Below are positions 16,569 to 25,627 of a stretch of DNA of 43,730 nucleotides, one piece after another. Both the position numbers and the translations under genes were made by a program. Below the pieces are notes generated by a model. That model saw only the letters and a list, made by a program, of their open reading frames with translations. It did not search any database and was not told the origin of the DNA. Position 1 is the first letter of the stretch; each line of letters starts with the position of its first letter. The DNA lies in the NCBI RefSeq assembly GCF_001578775.1, contig NZ_KQ969062.1, positions 948,384-992,113 on the forward strand, in the 5' to 3' direction. Source of the DNA: Streptococcus cristatus. GTDB lineage: Bacteria > Bacillota > Bacilli > Lactobacillales > Streptococcaceae.

Positions 16569-17717
16569 ATGAGACATGTCTTCATCATCGGGAGTCGCGG
16601 ACTTCCTGCTAAATATGGCGGATTTGAAACCTTTGTTGAAAAATTAGTAGAAAATAAGGTTTCTTCCCAAATCCAGTATCATGTAGCTTGTTTGTCGGAT
16701 GATGAAGATTTTCATCATTTTGATTACAAGGGAGTGGATTGCTTCACCATTAAGGCTCCTAAGTTGGGGCCGGCTCGGGTGATTGCCTATGATATGATGG
16801 CCATCAATTATTCCTTAAAGCTAGTGCAAGAGCAGCAGATTAAGCGTCCAATTTTTTATATTTTAGGTAATACGATTGGAGCCTTTGTGGCACCTTTTGC
16901 GCATAAAATTCATAAAGCAGGCGGGACTTTCTTTATTAATCCAGATGGTCTTGAATGGAAGCGGGCTAAGTGGCCTAAGCCGGTTCAAGCCTATCTTAAA
17001 TATTCTGAGAAGCTTATGACTAAGCATGCTGATCTGGTCATTGCGGACAACCAAGGCATTGAAAGTTATATAAAACAATCCTATCCTTGGTCTAAGACGG
17101 CTTTCATTGCTTATGGGACAGATCTCCAGCTATCGTCTCTTGACTCTCAGGATGCTCGCGTGCGTGATTTTTTTGAGAAATGGCAGAGCAGAGAAAAGGA
17201 ATATTATTTGATTGTTGGACGTTTTGTGCCAGAAAACAACTACGAGACCATCATTCGGGAATTTATGAAATCCAAGACCCAACGTGACTTGCTAATTATT
17301 TGCAATCATGAGGGAAATCCTTATTATGAAGAGCTTAAGCAAAAAACGGGTTTTGATAAGGATTCTCGGATTAAGTTTGTCGGGACTGTTTATGATCAGG
17401 AACTGCTCAAATATATCCGCAATCAAGCTTTTGCCTACTTGCATGGACACGAAGTCGGTGGAACTAATCCCGGGCTTCTGGAAGCTCTGGCTCAGACTGA
17501 TGCCAATTTAGTTTTGGATGTGGACTTCAATCATCAAGTAGCCCAAGAAACAGCTTTGTATTGGCAAAAAGAAGAGGGGCAGTTGGCCCAGCTGATTGAC
17601 CGAGTAGATGCTCAAACAGCCTTTTCTGAGCTAGGTCAGGCGGCCAAAGAAAATATGAAAGAAAACTACACCTGGGAAAAAATTGTAGGTGAATACGAGG
17701 AGCTATTTTTATCATGA
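16569..17717 (+). CDS. rgpA: RgpA-type beta-1,4-rhamnosyltransferase (first rhamnosyl step)
   Basis: This 382-residue GT4 protein has the DUF1972 N-terminus typical of RgpA, GacB and Cps2T (HVFIIGSRGLPAKYGGFETFVEKLV) and a GT-B donor domain with IVGRFVPENNYETIIREF and HGHEVGGTNPGLLEAL. In related loci this enzyme adds the first L-rhamnose to the lipid-linked GlcNAc primer made by RgpG/GacO, so it commits the chain to polyrhamnose. The primer enzyme is not in this window. Ribosome site AGAGGAAAA precedes the ATG. Its stop overlaps the rgpB start (ATGA), so the two are coupled. The N-terminal motif is almost identical to that known for the streptococcal family. Confidence 0.93.
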   Translation: MRHVFIIGSRGLPAKYGGFETFVEKLVENKVSSQIQYHVACLSDDEDFHHFDYKGVDCFTIKAPKLGPARVIAYDMMAINYSLKLVQEQQIKRPIFYILGNTIGAFVAPFAHKIHKAGGTFFINPDGLEWKRAKWPKPVQAYLKYSEKLMTKHADLVIADNQGIESYIKQSYPWSKTAFIAYGTDLQLSSLDSQDARVRDFFEKWQSREKEYYLIVGRFVPENNYETIIREFMKSKTQRDLLIICNHEGNPYYEELKQKTGFDKDSRIKFVGTVYDQELLKYIRNQAFAYLHGHEVGGTNPGLLEALAQTDANLVLDVDFNHQVAQETALYWQKEEGQLAQLIDRVDAQTAFSELGQAAKENMKENYTWEKIVGEYEELFLS

Positions 17718-18649
17718 AAGTGACTATTCTTCTGTCTACCTATAATGGGGAGCAGTTTCTGGCAGAACAGATTGAAAGTATTCAAGCCCAAACTTATAAG
17801 GACTGGCAGCTCTTGATTCGAGATGATGGTTCTAGTGATGGAACACGAGCGATTATTGAGGACTTTTGCCGTCAGGATGACCGAATTTTCTTTATCAATC
17901 CGGAAGAAGTTCAAAATTTGGGTGTCATTAAGAGTTTTTATAGCCTGCTTAAATATCAGGATTCGGATGTTTACTTTTTTAGTGATCAGGATGATGTCTG
18001 GTTGCCGGATAAGTTGGCGATTCAGTTGGCGGCAGCAGAAAACTATGATGTTTCCGTACCTTTGTTGGTTTATATGGATTTAAAAGTGGTGGATCAGGAG
18101 CTAAATGTTGTTCACGAAAGTATGATTCGAACGCAGTCTGATCATGCCAATACAAAATTGATTCAGGAACTGACGGAAAATACGGTGACAGGTGGTGTTT
18201 CGATGATCAACCGTGCTCTGGCTGATTTGTGGACAGGGCAGGAGGAGCATGAATTGCTCATGCACGATTGGTATCTGGGTTTGTTGGCTTCGGCTTTTGG
18301 GCAACTCGTTTATCTGGATCAGCCAGGTGAGCTCTATCGCCAGCATTCGAATAATGTATTGGGAGCTCGAACCTTACGCAAGCGGATGAGGAACTGGATT
18401 CATCCTAGCCGTCTATTTGCTAAATATTGGAAATTGATAAAAGACAGTCAGACTCAGGCTCGCAACCTTCTCAGCCAGCCTTTGACCACTGAAAATAGAG
18501 AAATTATTGAACATTTTGTGACAATCATGGAAGCCCCTTTTGCAGAGCGACTGCGACGGATTCGAAAGTATTGCTACAGAAAAAATCGTGCCTTTCATAC
18601 TTTGGTTTTCACGACGCTCATTCTTACAAAATTTGCTTATAAGGAGTAA
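17714..18649 (+). CDS. rgpB: Rhamnosyltransferase RgpB (GT2)
   Basis: This 311-residue GT2 enzyme has ILLSTYNGEQFLAEQIESI, RDDGSSDGT and the metal site FFSDQDDVWLPDKL, the hallmark of rhamnosyltransferases (SDQDDxW). It follows rgpA with a 4-base overlap and precedes rgpC, as in S. mutans and S. pyogenes (GacC). It is expected to add alpha-L-rhamnose units after the first one, in the cytosol, using the dTDP-rhamnose made by RmlD. The C-terminal basic region (RKRMRNWIHPSRLF) probably associates with the membrane. Confidence 0.92.
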   Translation: MKVTILLSTYNGEQFLAEQIESIQAQTYKDWQLLIRDDGSSDGTRAIIEDFCRQDDRIFFINPEEVQNLGVIKSFYSLLKYQDSDVYFFSDQDDVWLPDKLAIQLAAAENYDVSVPLLVYMDLKVVDQELNVVHESMIRTQSDHANTKLIQELTENTVTGGVSMINRALADLWTGQEEHELLMHDWYLGLLASAFGQLVYLDQPGELYRQHSNNVLGARTLRKRMRNWIHPSRLFAKYWKLIKDSQTQARNLLSQPLTTENREIIEHFVTIMEAPFAERLRRIRKYCYRKNRAFHTLVFTTLILTKFAYKE

Positions 18650-18654
18650 TATGC

Positions 18655-19464
18655 ATGCTAGATTATTTTAGCCAAAAAAACTGGATTCTCTTGAGAGAAT
18701 TGGTTAAAACAGATTTCAAATTGCGTTATCAAGGCAGTTTCATTGGGCACTTGTGGTCGATTTTAAAACCCTTAATGCTTTTTACCATTATGTATCTTGT
18801 TTTCGTTCGTTTCCTGCGTTTTGATGACGGAACACCTCATTATGCAGTATCGCTTCTCTTAGGGATGGTGACGTGGAACTTTTTCTCAGAAGCAACTAAT
18901 ATGGGCATGATGTCCATTGTTGCGCGAGGGGACTTACTACGAAAACTGAATTTTTCTAAATCAATTATCGTTTTTTCAGCTATCACTGGTGCAGCAATCA
19001 ACTATGCTATCAATTTAATGGTTGTTTTTGCTTTTGCACTGATTAATGGCGTCTCAATCACCCTAGGATGGCTGGTTATTATCCCGCTTTTTCTAGAATT
19101 AGTTTTGATTTCGGCTGGCTTTGCCTTTATGTTGGCAACACTTTTTGTCAAATATCGTGATATTGGGCCCATTTGGGAAGTAGTGCTTCAGGCAGGCTTG
19201 TATGCGACACCGATTATTTATTCACTGACTTTTATTCTGAAGGGTGGGCATGTTTTAGTCGCTAAGCTGATGATGCTTAATCCAATGGCTCAGATTATTC
19301 AAGATCTTCGCCATTTTATCGTTTTTTCAGGCAGTACTCGAGGCTGGGATTTGATGGACCATTACTGGATTGCTCTGATTCCTTATTTATTGCCAGTAGT
19401 GATATTTGGGCTTGGATATTATATCTTTAATAAAAATGCTAAGAGATTTGCGGAGATTCTATAA
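18655..19464 (+). CDS. rgpC: Polysaccharide ABC transporter permease RgpC
   Basis: This 269-residue ABC-2 type permease has six membrane helices and the conserved start LLRELVKTDFKLRYQGSFIGHLWSILKPL typical of Wzm/TagG/RgpC proteins (residues 12-40). It forms the channel that exports polyrhamnose with RgpD. ATG 18655 is used because AAGGAG lies 8 nt upstream; an ATG at 18651 is out of frame. The stop overlaps the rgpD start by one base (TAATG), which keeps the permease and ATPase in stoichiometry. Confidence 0.94.
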   Translation: MLDYFSQKNWILLRELVKTDFKLRYQGSFIGHLWSILKPLMLFTIMYLVFVRFLRFDDGTPHYAVSLLLGMVTWNFFSEATNMGMMSIVARGDLLRKLNFSKSIIVFSAITGAAINYAINLMVVFAFALINGVSITLGWLVIIPLFLELVLISAGFAFMLATLFVKYRDIGPIWEVVLQAGLYATPIIYSLTFILKGGHVLVAKLMMLNPMAQIIQDLRHFIVFSGSTRGWDLMDHYWIALIPYLLPVVIFGLGYYIFNKNAKRFAEIL

Positions 19465-20672
19465 TGTCAAATAATATTGCAGTAAAAGTTGACCATGTCA
19501 GTAAGTTTTTTAAGCTGCCAACAGAGTCAACACAAAGTTTAAGAACAAGCCTAGTCAACCGTTTTCGAGGCATCAAGGGTTACAAAGAGCAGAACGTTCT
19601 TAAGGATATTTCCTTTGAAGTGGAAAAGGGAGATTTTTATGGAATTGTCGGCCGTAATGGTTCAGGAAAATCAACCCTTTTGAAAATCATTTCAGAGATT
19701 TATATTCCCGAAAAGGGAACAGTGACCATTGATGGCAAGCTAGTTTCCTTTATCGAGCTAGGTGTCGGCTTCAATCCAGAGCTGACCGGCCGCGAAAATG
19801 TCTACATGAATGGTGCCATGCTGGGCTTCTCAACTGAAGAAGTAGATGCCATGTATGACGACATCGTTGAATTTGCTGAGCTGGGTGAGTTTATGAATCA
19901 AAAACTCAAAAATTATTCTAGCGGGATGCAGGTTCGTTTAGCCTTTTCAGTTGCTATTAAGGCTCAAGGGGACATTCTGATTTTGGATGAGGTTCTGGCT
20001 GTTGGGGATGAAGCCTTTCAGCGCAAGTGTAATGATTATTTTATGGAACGGAAGCATTCGGGAAAGACAACGATTTTAGTAACTCACGATATGAATGCCG
20101 TCAAAAAGTATTGTAATAAAGCTGTTTTGATTGAAAACGGTTTAGTCAAAGTTGTCGGAAATCCAGATGATGTAGCTAACCAATACAGTTTAGACAATGC
20201 AACTGACACAAAAGCCATGAACGAAGATTTTGTCGCTGAAACGGAATCTGTCGCAGTTTCTGATTTAGAGGTTCGTCTACTAAGCTCTCCTCAGACAGCA
20301 CCGACTGAAGAAATTGAATTTGAGATTAGCTATCAAGCCAATCAAGATATGCCAACCTACATAGCCTTTTCACTGACTGATATTGACCGCACGATTTGGT
20401 TATATAATGATAATTCAATGGATAATTTGACAGAAGGAACAGGCAAGAAGACATTTAAATACAAATGCCATCTTTCCCAAATTAATCATGCAAAATTGAA
20501 ATTGCAGGTTTCTGTACGTGATGAAGAGAATCAGATTTTAGCCTTTGCAGATTCTAAGAATACTCCAGTCCTTATCATCAGCCGACGGGATCTTAAAGAT
20601 GACGATACCTCTGCAAAAGACTCAGCAACGGGCTTAATTCAGCGTAATGGGGTCTGGGAAATCTCTCAATAA
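19464..20672 (+). CDS. rgpD: Polysaccharide ABC transporter ATPase RgpD with C-terminal Wzt-like domain
   Basis: This 402-residue ABC ATPase powers rhamnan export with RgpC. Walker A is GRNGSGKST (residues 63-71), the signature is YSSGMQVRL, Walker B is ILILDEVLAVGDE, and the H-loop is VTHDMNAVK. Residues from about 250 form an extra beta-rich domain (VSDLEVRLLSSPQTAPTEEI, then FSLTDIDRTIWLYNDNS) like the carbohydrate-recognition domain of Wzt. In Wzt systems this domain binds a specific chain end before export. This hints that the exported chain carries a recognised terminal feature. The next gene begins 17 bases downstream and, unlike in S. mutans, it is rgpF and not rgpE. Confidence 0.92.
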   Translation: MSNNIAVKVDHVSKFFKLPTESTQSLRTSLVNRFRGIKGYKEQNVLKDISFEVEKGDFYGIVGRNGSGKSTLLKIISEIYIPEKGTVTIDGKLVSFIELGVGFNPELTGRENVYMNGAMLGFSTEEVDAMYDDIVEFAELGEFMNQKLKNYSSGMQVRLAFSVAIKAQGDILILDEVLAVGDEAFQRKCNDYFMERKHSGKTTILVTHDMNAVKKYCNKAVLIENGLVKVVGNPDDVANQYSLDNATDTKAMNEDFVAETESVAVSDLEVRLLSSPQTAPTEEIEFEISYQANQDMPTYIAFSLTDIDRTIWLYNDNSMDNLTEGTGKKTFKYKCHLSQINHAKLKLQVSVRDEENQILAFADSKNTPVLIISRRDLKDDDTSAKDSATGLIQRNGVWEISQ

Positions 20673-20689
20673 AATGATAAGGTGTTTTC

Positions 20690-22336
20690 ATGGAACGAAT
20701 ATTACTCTATGTTCATTTTAATAAATACAAGCGCGTGAGTAATCATGTCTTCTACCAATTAGAACAGCTCAGGCCCCTGTTTTCCAAAATCCTTTTTATT
20801 TCAAATAGTCATATCGAAGAAGCAACTAAGAAAAAGTTACAAGACGAATTTGGAATAAGCAATTTGCTGGAACGGGACAATCAAGGCTATGATTTCGCGG
20901 CTTGGCGGGATGGAATGAGCGCCGTAGGTTTTGAAGAGCTCAAAAACTACGACTCTCTGACTCTGATGAATGATACTTGTTTTGGCCCGCTCTGGGATTT
21001 GGAGCCTATTTATAAGCGTTTTGAGGCGGATACTCAGGTTGATTTTTGGGGTATGACCAACTTTCGAAAAACAAAGTATTTTGAAGAACATTTGCAGAGC
21101 TATTTTGTTACCTTTAAGCAGCAGATATTGAGGGCAATTTCTTTTCAAGAATTTTGGACAAAAGTAAAAGATTTTACTGATGTTCAAGATGTGATTGACC
21201 ACTACGAGACGAAATTTACCCAATATTTTACAGGGGCAGGCTTTACCTATCAAGCTTTATTTGATACTCGTCTAGAAGAAGTAGCAGATTTAATTCATCC
21301 AGACTTTACTTATTATAAGCCTTTTACTATTCTTGAGAAAGAGGTTCCCTTTTTGAAAGTGAAAGCTATCAGTGGCAATCCTTTTTCTGCGAGGTATCTG
21401 CTGGAAGAAATCAAAGGGAGAACTTCTTATCCGGTTTCTTTAATTTCTGAGCATATATTTGATTATGTTGGTCCAGATGTACCCTGCCTGTTGCAGGATA
21501 AGCAGCTTTCGAAAGATGATAAGAATGACTCGCCAGAAAAGCCGGTAGCGCTTCATATTCATGTGACAGACCTTCAAGTCTTCGAGCAATTTAAAGAAAA
21601 ATGGGAAGATCTTTCCCTACAATACCAATTTGTGGTGACGACAGCTGACGAAGAAATCTTTGCTCAGCTTTTGGGAATCATATCAAACCGCTATCAGGTT
21701 CTTCTAGGAAAAGAAGAAAATTCTATGCAGGCGATGCTTGAACAGAGCGACTTATTACAGAAATTTGCTTTCGTTGGGCATATTTCTACTGTAAATTTAG
21801 TAGATAGAATACCTCAGCTTGATAATGCGATGCGTAGAGAACTGATGGAGATGATGTTTGAAAATGCCAATGCTAGTATTAAAGCATTGGAACAAGATGG
21901 TAAGCTTGGTCTCGTTATCCCAGATCTTCCAAGTTTAGTCAGATATGGCTTGTTTGAGCAAAAAACATATCGGAAAGAAATGGCTACAATTTGGCAGGAG
22001 CTCCATTGCCAGAAAACTTTTGATTTTGAACAATATCCTGTTTTTACTAGGGTGTATGGCGGCTTTCTTTGGTTTAAGCCTTCTGCTCTGATTAGACTTT
22101 TTCAAAACGACTACCAGTTATCAGCTCAAACTGAACCTCAAGTTTTAGAAAGTTTATTGGTTTATTTAGCTTGGGATCAGGACTATGATTTTAAAATCAT
22201 GTCTGGAACCCCATTGCCTGCTCTATTAGACTTACAAAGAGAAGCAGAACAATTAATCCAGCAGAAAGGGAAACTGGCTCATGAGAGCCTAGCAAAAAAA
22301 GTTAGAAGGTATTTATCGAATCTTTTTAAAAGTTAG
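20690..22336 (+). CDS. rgpF: Rhamnan synthesis protein RgpF
   Basis: This 548-residue RgpF/GacG-family protein shows YVHFNKYKRVSNHVFYQLEQ, RDNQGYDFAAWRDGM, LMNDTCFGPLWDLEP, VDFWGMTNF, HLQSYFVTF and HYETKFTQYF. RgpF is needed for elongating the polyrhamnose backbone, presumably as a rhamnosyltransferase. The C-terminal half (from about residue 275) has a second glycosyltransferase-like region (HIHVTDLQVFEQFKEKWEDL, VGHISTVNLVD). Length is close to the roughly 580 residues of S. mutans RgpF. The ribosome site AAGGTG precedes ATG 20690. The N-terminal module is clearly paralogous to residues 355-610 of the three-module protein at 10923-13856. Confidence 0.92.
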   Translation: MERILLYVHFNKYKRVSNHVFYQLEQLRPLFSKILFISNSHIEEATKKKLQDEFGISNLLERDNQGYDFAAWRDGMSAVGFEELKNYDSLTLMNDTCFGPLWDLEPIYKRFEADTQVDFWGMTNFRKTKYFEEHLQSYFVTFKQQILRAISFQEFWTKVKDFTDVQDVIDHYETKFTQYFTGAGFTYQALFDTRLEEVADLIHPDFTYYKPFTILEKEVPFLKVKAISGNPFSARYLLEEIKGRTSYPVSLISEHIFDYVGPDVPCLLQDKQLSKDDKNDSPEKPVALHIHVTDLQVFEQFKEKWEDLSLQYQFVVTTADEEIFAQLLGIISNRYQVLLGKEENSMQAMLEQSDLLQKFAFVGHISTVNLVDRIPQLDNAMRRELMEMMFENANASIKALEQDGKLGLVIPDLPSLVRYGLFEQKTYRKEMATIWQELHCQKTFDFEQYPVFTRVYGGFLWFKPSALIRLFQNDYQLSAQTEPQVLESLLVYLAWDQDYDFKIMSGTPLPALLDLQREAEQLIQQKGKLAHESLAKKVRRYLSNLFKS

Positions 22337-22360
22337 ATAATAGTTTCTGTAGAAAGAATA

Positions 22361-24829
22361 ATGAAATTTTTAGTCAATTATTATAAGCAGATTTCCTATT
22401 TGCTTATCAGTTTTTTAGTTTTGGATACCATAGCTGTTGCGACTTTATTCTTATTTCAAGTAAATAAGGGTTTATATAATTATGCCAGCCTCGGTTTGGT
22501 TTTTCTCGTTTTAATAGCGGTTTTATTTGGTGTAGGTCAGATTGTTTCCCAACTGCTAAATCGAAAATTATTAGTTTGGTCTTTTCTCGTTTATGGAATC
22601 TACGCCCTGTTTTCTTATTTGCTGACGGTGACGCAGCATGTGAATGATTTTGATTTTAAAGCAGAGAATATTTTCAGTAATCACTTTGTAGAAGTTAACG
22701 GTTTACCTTACTTGCTGCTAATATTTTTATTTGCTTATCTCATTAACCGCTTTTCTTCTCTACAAAAATATCATTCCCGGAGCTTTCTAACTGTTGATGA
22801 ATTTAATGTTGGTTTTCTAGAGATACTTTTCTTGTCCCAATCTTTTCTTCTCTTATCGCTAACAGATAGTAAGATGACCGCTATTTTTCAGCAACAGAGT
22901 TTGTTGATGAATTATCTTTCAGATAGCGGCTTTGAAATTTCTCAGGATTCGATTTTTAAGTTAATTGGTTTTATTATTTTACTCTTTTTCTTATTTTCGA
23001 TTCCTAGCTTTTTAGCGGTAAAGGGTTTGATAGATATTTCGAGAAATAAAGGAAGCCTTTCAGTCGCAGTCTTAAGTAGCGCAGCTTTTTCTGTTATCTT
23101 TAACTACACTATCCAAAATAGTATTCGAGCGGATGTTTCTGTTTTAGAACTTCATTTATTTACTGGGGCAAGTCTCTTTCAGATAGCAGTCTTTTTTTCA
23201 CTATTTATTTTTATCTATCTTGCTTTTAATCAAATTTTTCTACCCACAATTATCATATTGGCGATAGGTGTTAGTTCAACAATTGCCAGCAGCTTGAAAT
23301 TTCAATATCGACAAGAACCAATTTTGCCAAGTGATATCAGCTGGCTAAAAGATCCTAAGCTTTTATTTGATTTTCTTGGTGGTAACTATGGAATCTACGC
23401 GATTGCTAGTGTGGTAGCTATTGGTCTTTTCTATTGGTTTTTCCGTAGGAAAATTTTACCTGGAAAAATAATCGCTATGGTAAAAATTCAACTTATTTCA
23501 CTAGTTATTCCTATTGTTTTTTTCTTAGGTGTTTTACAGATATTCTATTCGAAAGAGAATGGCAAAGTTGCCGATAATATTCCAGTTTTATCTATTTTGA
23601 ATAATTACCATGATTTGACTTGGTTTGGTAATACAGTTAATTCGCAAATGCGGTCTGTCTCTTTTGTTTGGTTTACTCAATTATCTGATAAGGCTATGAT
23701 TCAGCCGGCGGGATATTCTAAAGAAAGAATTCAAGAATTAGAAAAGAAATATGGGGCACTAGCTGATTCTATCAATCAGGAACGTAAGCAGAAAATAGAA
23801 GAACAGACGGTCATTTATGTTCTTAGTGAGAGCTTTTCTGATCCAGCACGGATTTCTGGTGTATCTATGTCACAAAATCCGATTCCAAATATTCAGGAAA
23901 TCATGTCTAATACTACCAGTGGGTTGATGCAATCAGATGGCTATGGTGGTGGAACTGCGAATATGGAATTCCAAACGCTGACCGGTTTACCGTTTTATAA
24001 TCTATCACCCTCTGTCTCTGTCATTTATACAGAAGTTGTACCAAAGATGAACAAGCTTCCAGCAATCAGTGATTCCTATTCTTCTCAAAATCGTACAGTG
24101 ATTCATTTAGCTTCACCAAGTAATTATTCCAGAAATATCATATACAAAGATCTGGGATATGATACCTTTATTCATTATGGAACTCAAGGATTACAGGGAG
24201 ATCATATTGGTGGAAACTATAGTGATAAAACGACCTATAATCAAGTTCTAGACCGTCTAAAAACAGACCAAAGTCAATTTTTCTCAGTTATGACGATGCA
24301 AAACCACATGCCTTGGACGGAAGTTAATCCGATTTACATGTCTGCTAGTTACCCAGGTTTCACGGAGGCAGGAAATAAATCCTTATCCAGCTATGTAAGG
24401 ATGCTTTACCACACAGACAATGCGACCAAGGAGTTTCTAGATAAGCTTTCTAAAATTGATAAAAAGATAACAGTAGTTTTTTATGGTGATCACTTGCCAG
24501 GTCTGTACCCTCAGTCAGCTTTTAAGGATCATCCCGAAAATCAATATTTGACCGATTACTTTATCTGGAGTAATTATGAGACACCTAAGTTGAACTATCC
24601 TTTGGTTAATTCTAGTGACTTTTCAGCCCTGCTGCTTGAGCAGACCAATTCGAAAGTATCTCCTTACTACGCTTTATTGACGGAGGTTCTCCATAAGGCT
24701 AGTGTGGACAAGAAGGCACTGGATTCATCAGCTCAGGAAATTGCAGATGATTTGAAATTGATCGAGTATGATATGGTTGGTGGAAAAGGATATCTTTCGA
24801 AGGATTTCTTTGCTGTACCAGCAAAATAG
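22361..24829 (+). CDS. gacH: GacH/SccH-type glycerol-phosphate transferase
   Basis: This 822-residue membrane protein has an N-terminal region of about 12 helices (to about residue 400) and an extracellular alkaline-phosphatase-fold domain of the LtaS type. Catalytic features are E in VLSESFSDP, the nucleophile Thr532 in GYGGGTANMEFQTLTG, and the metal-binding FYGDHLPGLYP. GacH of S. pyogenes (about 824 residues) and SccH of S. mutans transfer sn-glycerol-1-phosphate to side-chain sugars of the rhamnan. Length, helix count and position at the end of the rgp genes agree. This predicts a negatively charged, glycerol-phosphate-modified polysaccharide. The gene is 24 bases after rgpF and ends at a terminator, so it closes the operon. 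Confidence 0.92.
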   Translation: MKFLVNYYKQISYLLISFLVLDTIAVATLFLFQVNKGLYNYASLGLVFLVLIAVLFGVGQIVSQLLNRKLLVWSFLVYGIYALFSYLLTVTQHVNDFDFKAENIFSNHFVEVNGLPYLLLIFLFAYLINRFSSLQKYHSRSFLTVDEFNVGFLEILFLSQSFLLLSLTDSKMTAIFQQQSLLMNYLSDSGFEISQDSIFKLIGFIILLFFLFSIPSFLAVKGLIDISRNKGSLSVAVLSSAAFSVIFNYTIQNSIRADVSVLELHLFTGASLFQIAVFFSLFIFIYLAFNQIFLPTIIILAIGVSSTIASSLKFQYRQEPILPSDISWLKDPKLLFDFLGGNYGIYAIASVVAIGLFYWFFRRKILPGKIIAMVKIQLISLVIPIVFFLGVLQIFYSKENGKVADNIPVLSILNNYHDLTWFGNTVNSQMRSVSFVWFTQLSDKAMIQPAGYSKERIQELEKKYGALADSINQERKQKIEEQTVIYVLSESFSDPARISGVSMSQNPIPNIQEIMSNTTSGLMQSDGYGGGTANMEFQTLTGLPFYNLSPSVSVIYTEVVPKMNKLPAISDSYSSQNRTVIHLASPSNYSRNIIYKDLGYDTFIHYGTQGLQGDHIGGNYSDKTTYNQVLDRLKTDQSQFFSVMTMQNHMPWTEVNPIYMSASYPGFTEAGNKSLSSYVRMLYHTDNATKEFLDKLSKIDKKITVVFYGDHLPGLYPQSAFKDHPENQYLTDYFIWSNYETPKLNYPLVNSSDFSALLLEQTNSKVSPYYALLTEVLHKASVDKKALDSSAQEIADDLKLIEYDMVGGKGYLSKDFFAVPAK

Positions 24830-24831
24830 AA

Positions 24832-24861
24832 AATAGAATAGGTTTACCAATTCTATTTTTT
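24832..24861 (+). terminator. Rho-independent terminator after gacH
   Basis: AATAGAAT (24832-24839) pairs with ATTCTATT (24850-24857), followed by a T-run. Confidence 0.75.
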
Positions 24862-24899
24862 ATTATTTTATGCTAAACTAGTAGTAAGGGGGTGAAGAT

Positions 24900-25388
24900 A
24901 TGATAAAGATTTTTGGGAAAGTGCGCTATCATTGGCAACCAGAAATGTCAGTGTTAGTGATTTATTGGTCTTTGTCAGTCATTCCGATTTTTATAGGACT
25001 GGCCTTGATGTACGAAAGTTCCAGTGTTCCGACTCTTGTCCTCTTTTCATTCTTTTTGTTTATGGTCTTACTGGCTATCGGTGTACATAGATATTTCACG
25101 ATTTATGATGACGGTATTTTGCGCATTATTACGGCAAATCCTTTCACGCCAATCAAGATTGATATTTCAACGATTGAGAAGCTAGAGGTGACAAAGACGT
25201 CTATCACCCTTCATTTTACAGGGAAGAGTCGTAGCAGGACCTTCTGTATGCGGAAGTGGCCAAAAAAATATTTTGTCAACGCCCTAGCTTTAAATGAGTA
25301 TTTTAAAGGCGAAGTGGAATTAGTAGACAATCTGACTCTTCTAGATTATTTCGAGGTCTACTATGGCGACCAATCTAAGAAAAATTAG
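24900..25388 (+). CDS. EbsA-like membrane protein
   Basis: This 162-residue protein has two membrane helices near the N-terminus (about 21-40 and 45-65) and a cytoplasmic PH-like beta-rich tail (FTIYDDGILRIITANPFTPIKIDISTIEKL). This matches the EbsA family, often annotated as pore-forming proteins in streptococci and enterococci. No enzymatic motif is visible and its role is not established. It starts after AAGGGGGTG. It converges with the ferredoxin gene with a 4-base tail-to-tail overlap. The order ebsA, ferredoxin, LysM protein, cmk, infC is typical of streptococci as I know them. Confidence 0.75.
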   Translation: MIKIFGKVRYHWQPEMSVLVIYWSLSVIPIFIGLALMYESSSVPTLVLFSFFLFMVLLAIGVHRYFTIYDDGILRIITANPFTPIKIDISTIEKLEVTKTSITLHFTGKSRSRTFCMRKWPKKYFVNALALNEYFKGEVELVDNLTLLDYFEVYYGDQSKKN

Positions 25389-25588
25389 TCTTTTAGCAGA
25401 GCTCGGGTTGGACAGTTTTTAATAGCCTCGAGAATCTCAGGCTGACTATCAACCTCTTTTTCTAAGAGCTGGTCGTCTTGATAAAATTTGACAATGCCAT
25501 TATCGTGATAATCAAAGAGATCTGAGTAGGTCTGGCAGAGTCCGCAAGCAATGCAACGTTCGGGAATGAGTGTAACTTTCATACTCAT
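25385..25588 (-). CDS. Single-cluster ferredoxin
   Basis: This 67-residue acidic protein has the iron-sulfur pattern CIACGLC (Cys12, 15, 18) and a fourth cysteine in NCPTRAL (Cys58), enough for one [4Fe-4S] cluster. It resembles the short Fer proteins of low-GC Gram-positives, which carry low-potential electrons in the cytosol. Partner enzymes are unknown. It is the only minus-strand gene in the left half of the window and has its own promoter region in the 39-base gap shared with the divergent LysM gene. Its 3' end overlaps that of the ebsA-like gene by 4 bases. Confidence 0.9.
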   Translation of the reverse strand: MSMKVTLIPERCIACGLCQTYSDLFDYHDNGIVKFYQDDQLLEKEVDSQPEILEAIKNCPTRALLKD

Positions 25589-25627
25589 ATTGTAATAAGA
25601 TTTTTAGAAAAACTCAAGGAGGAAGTC

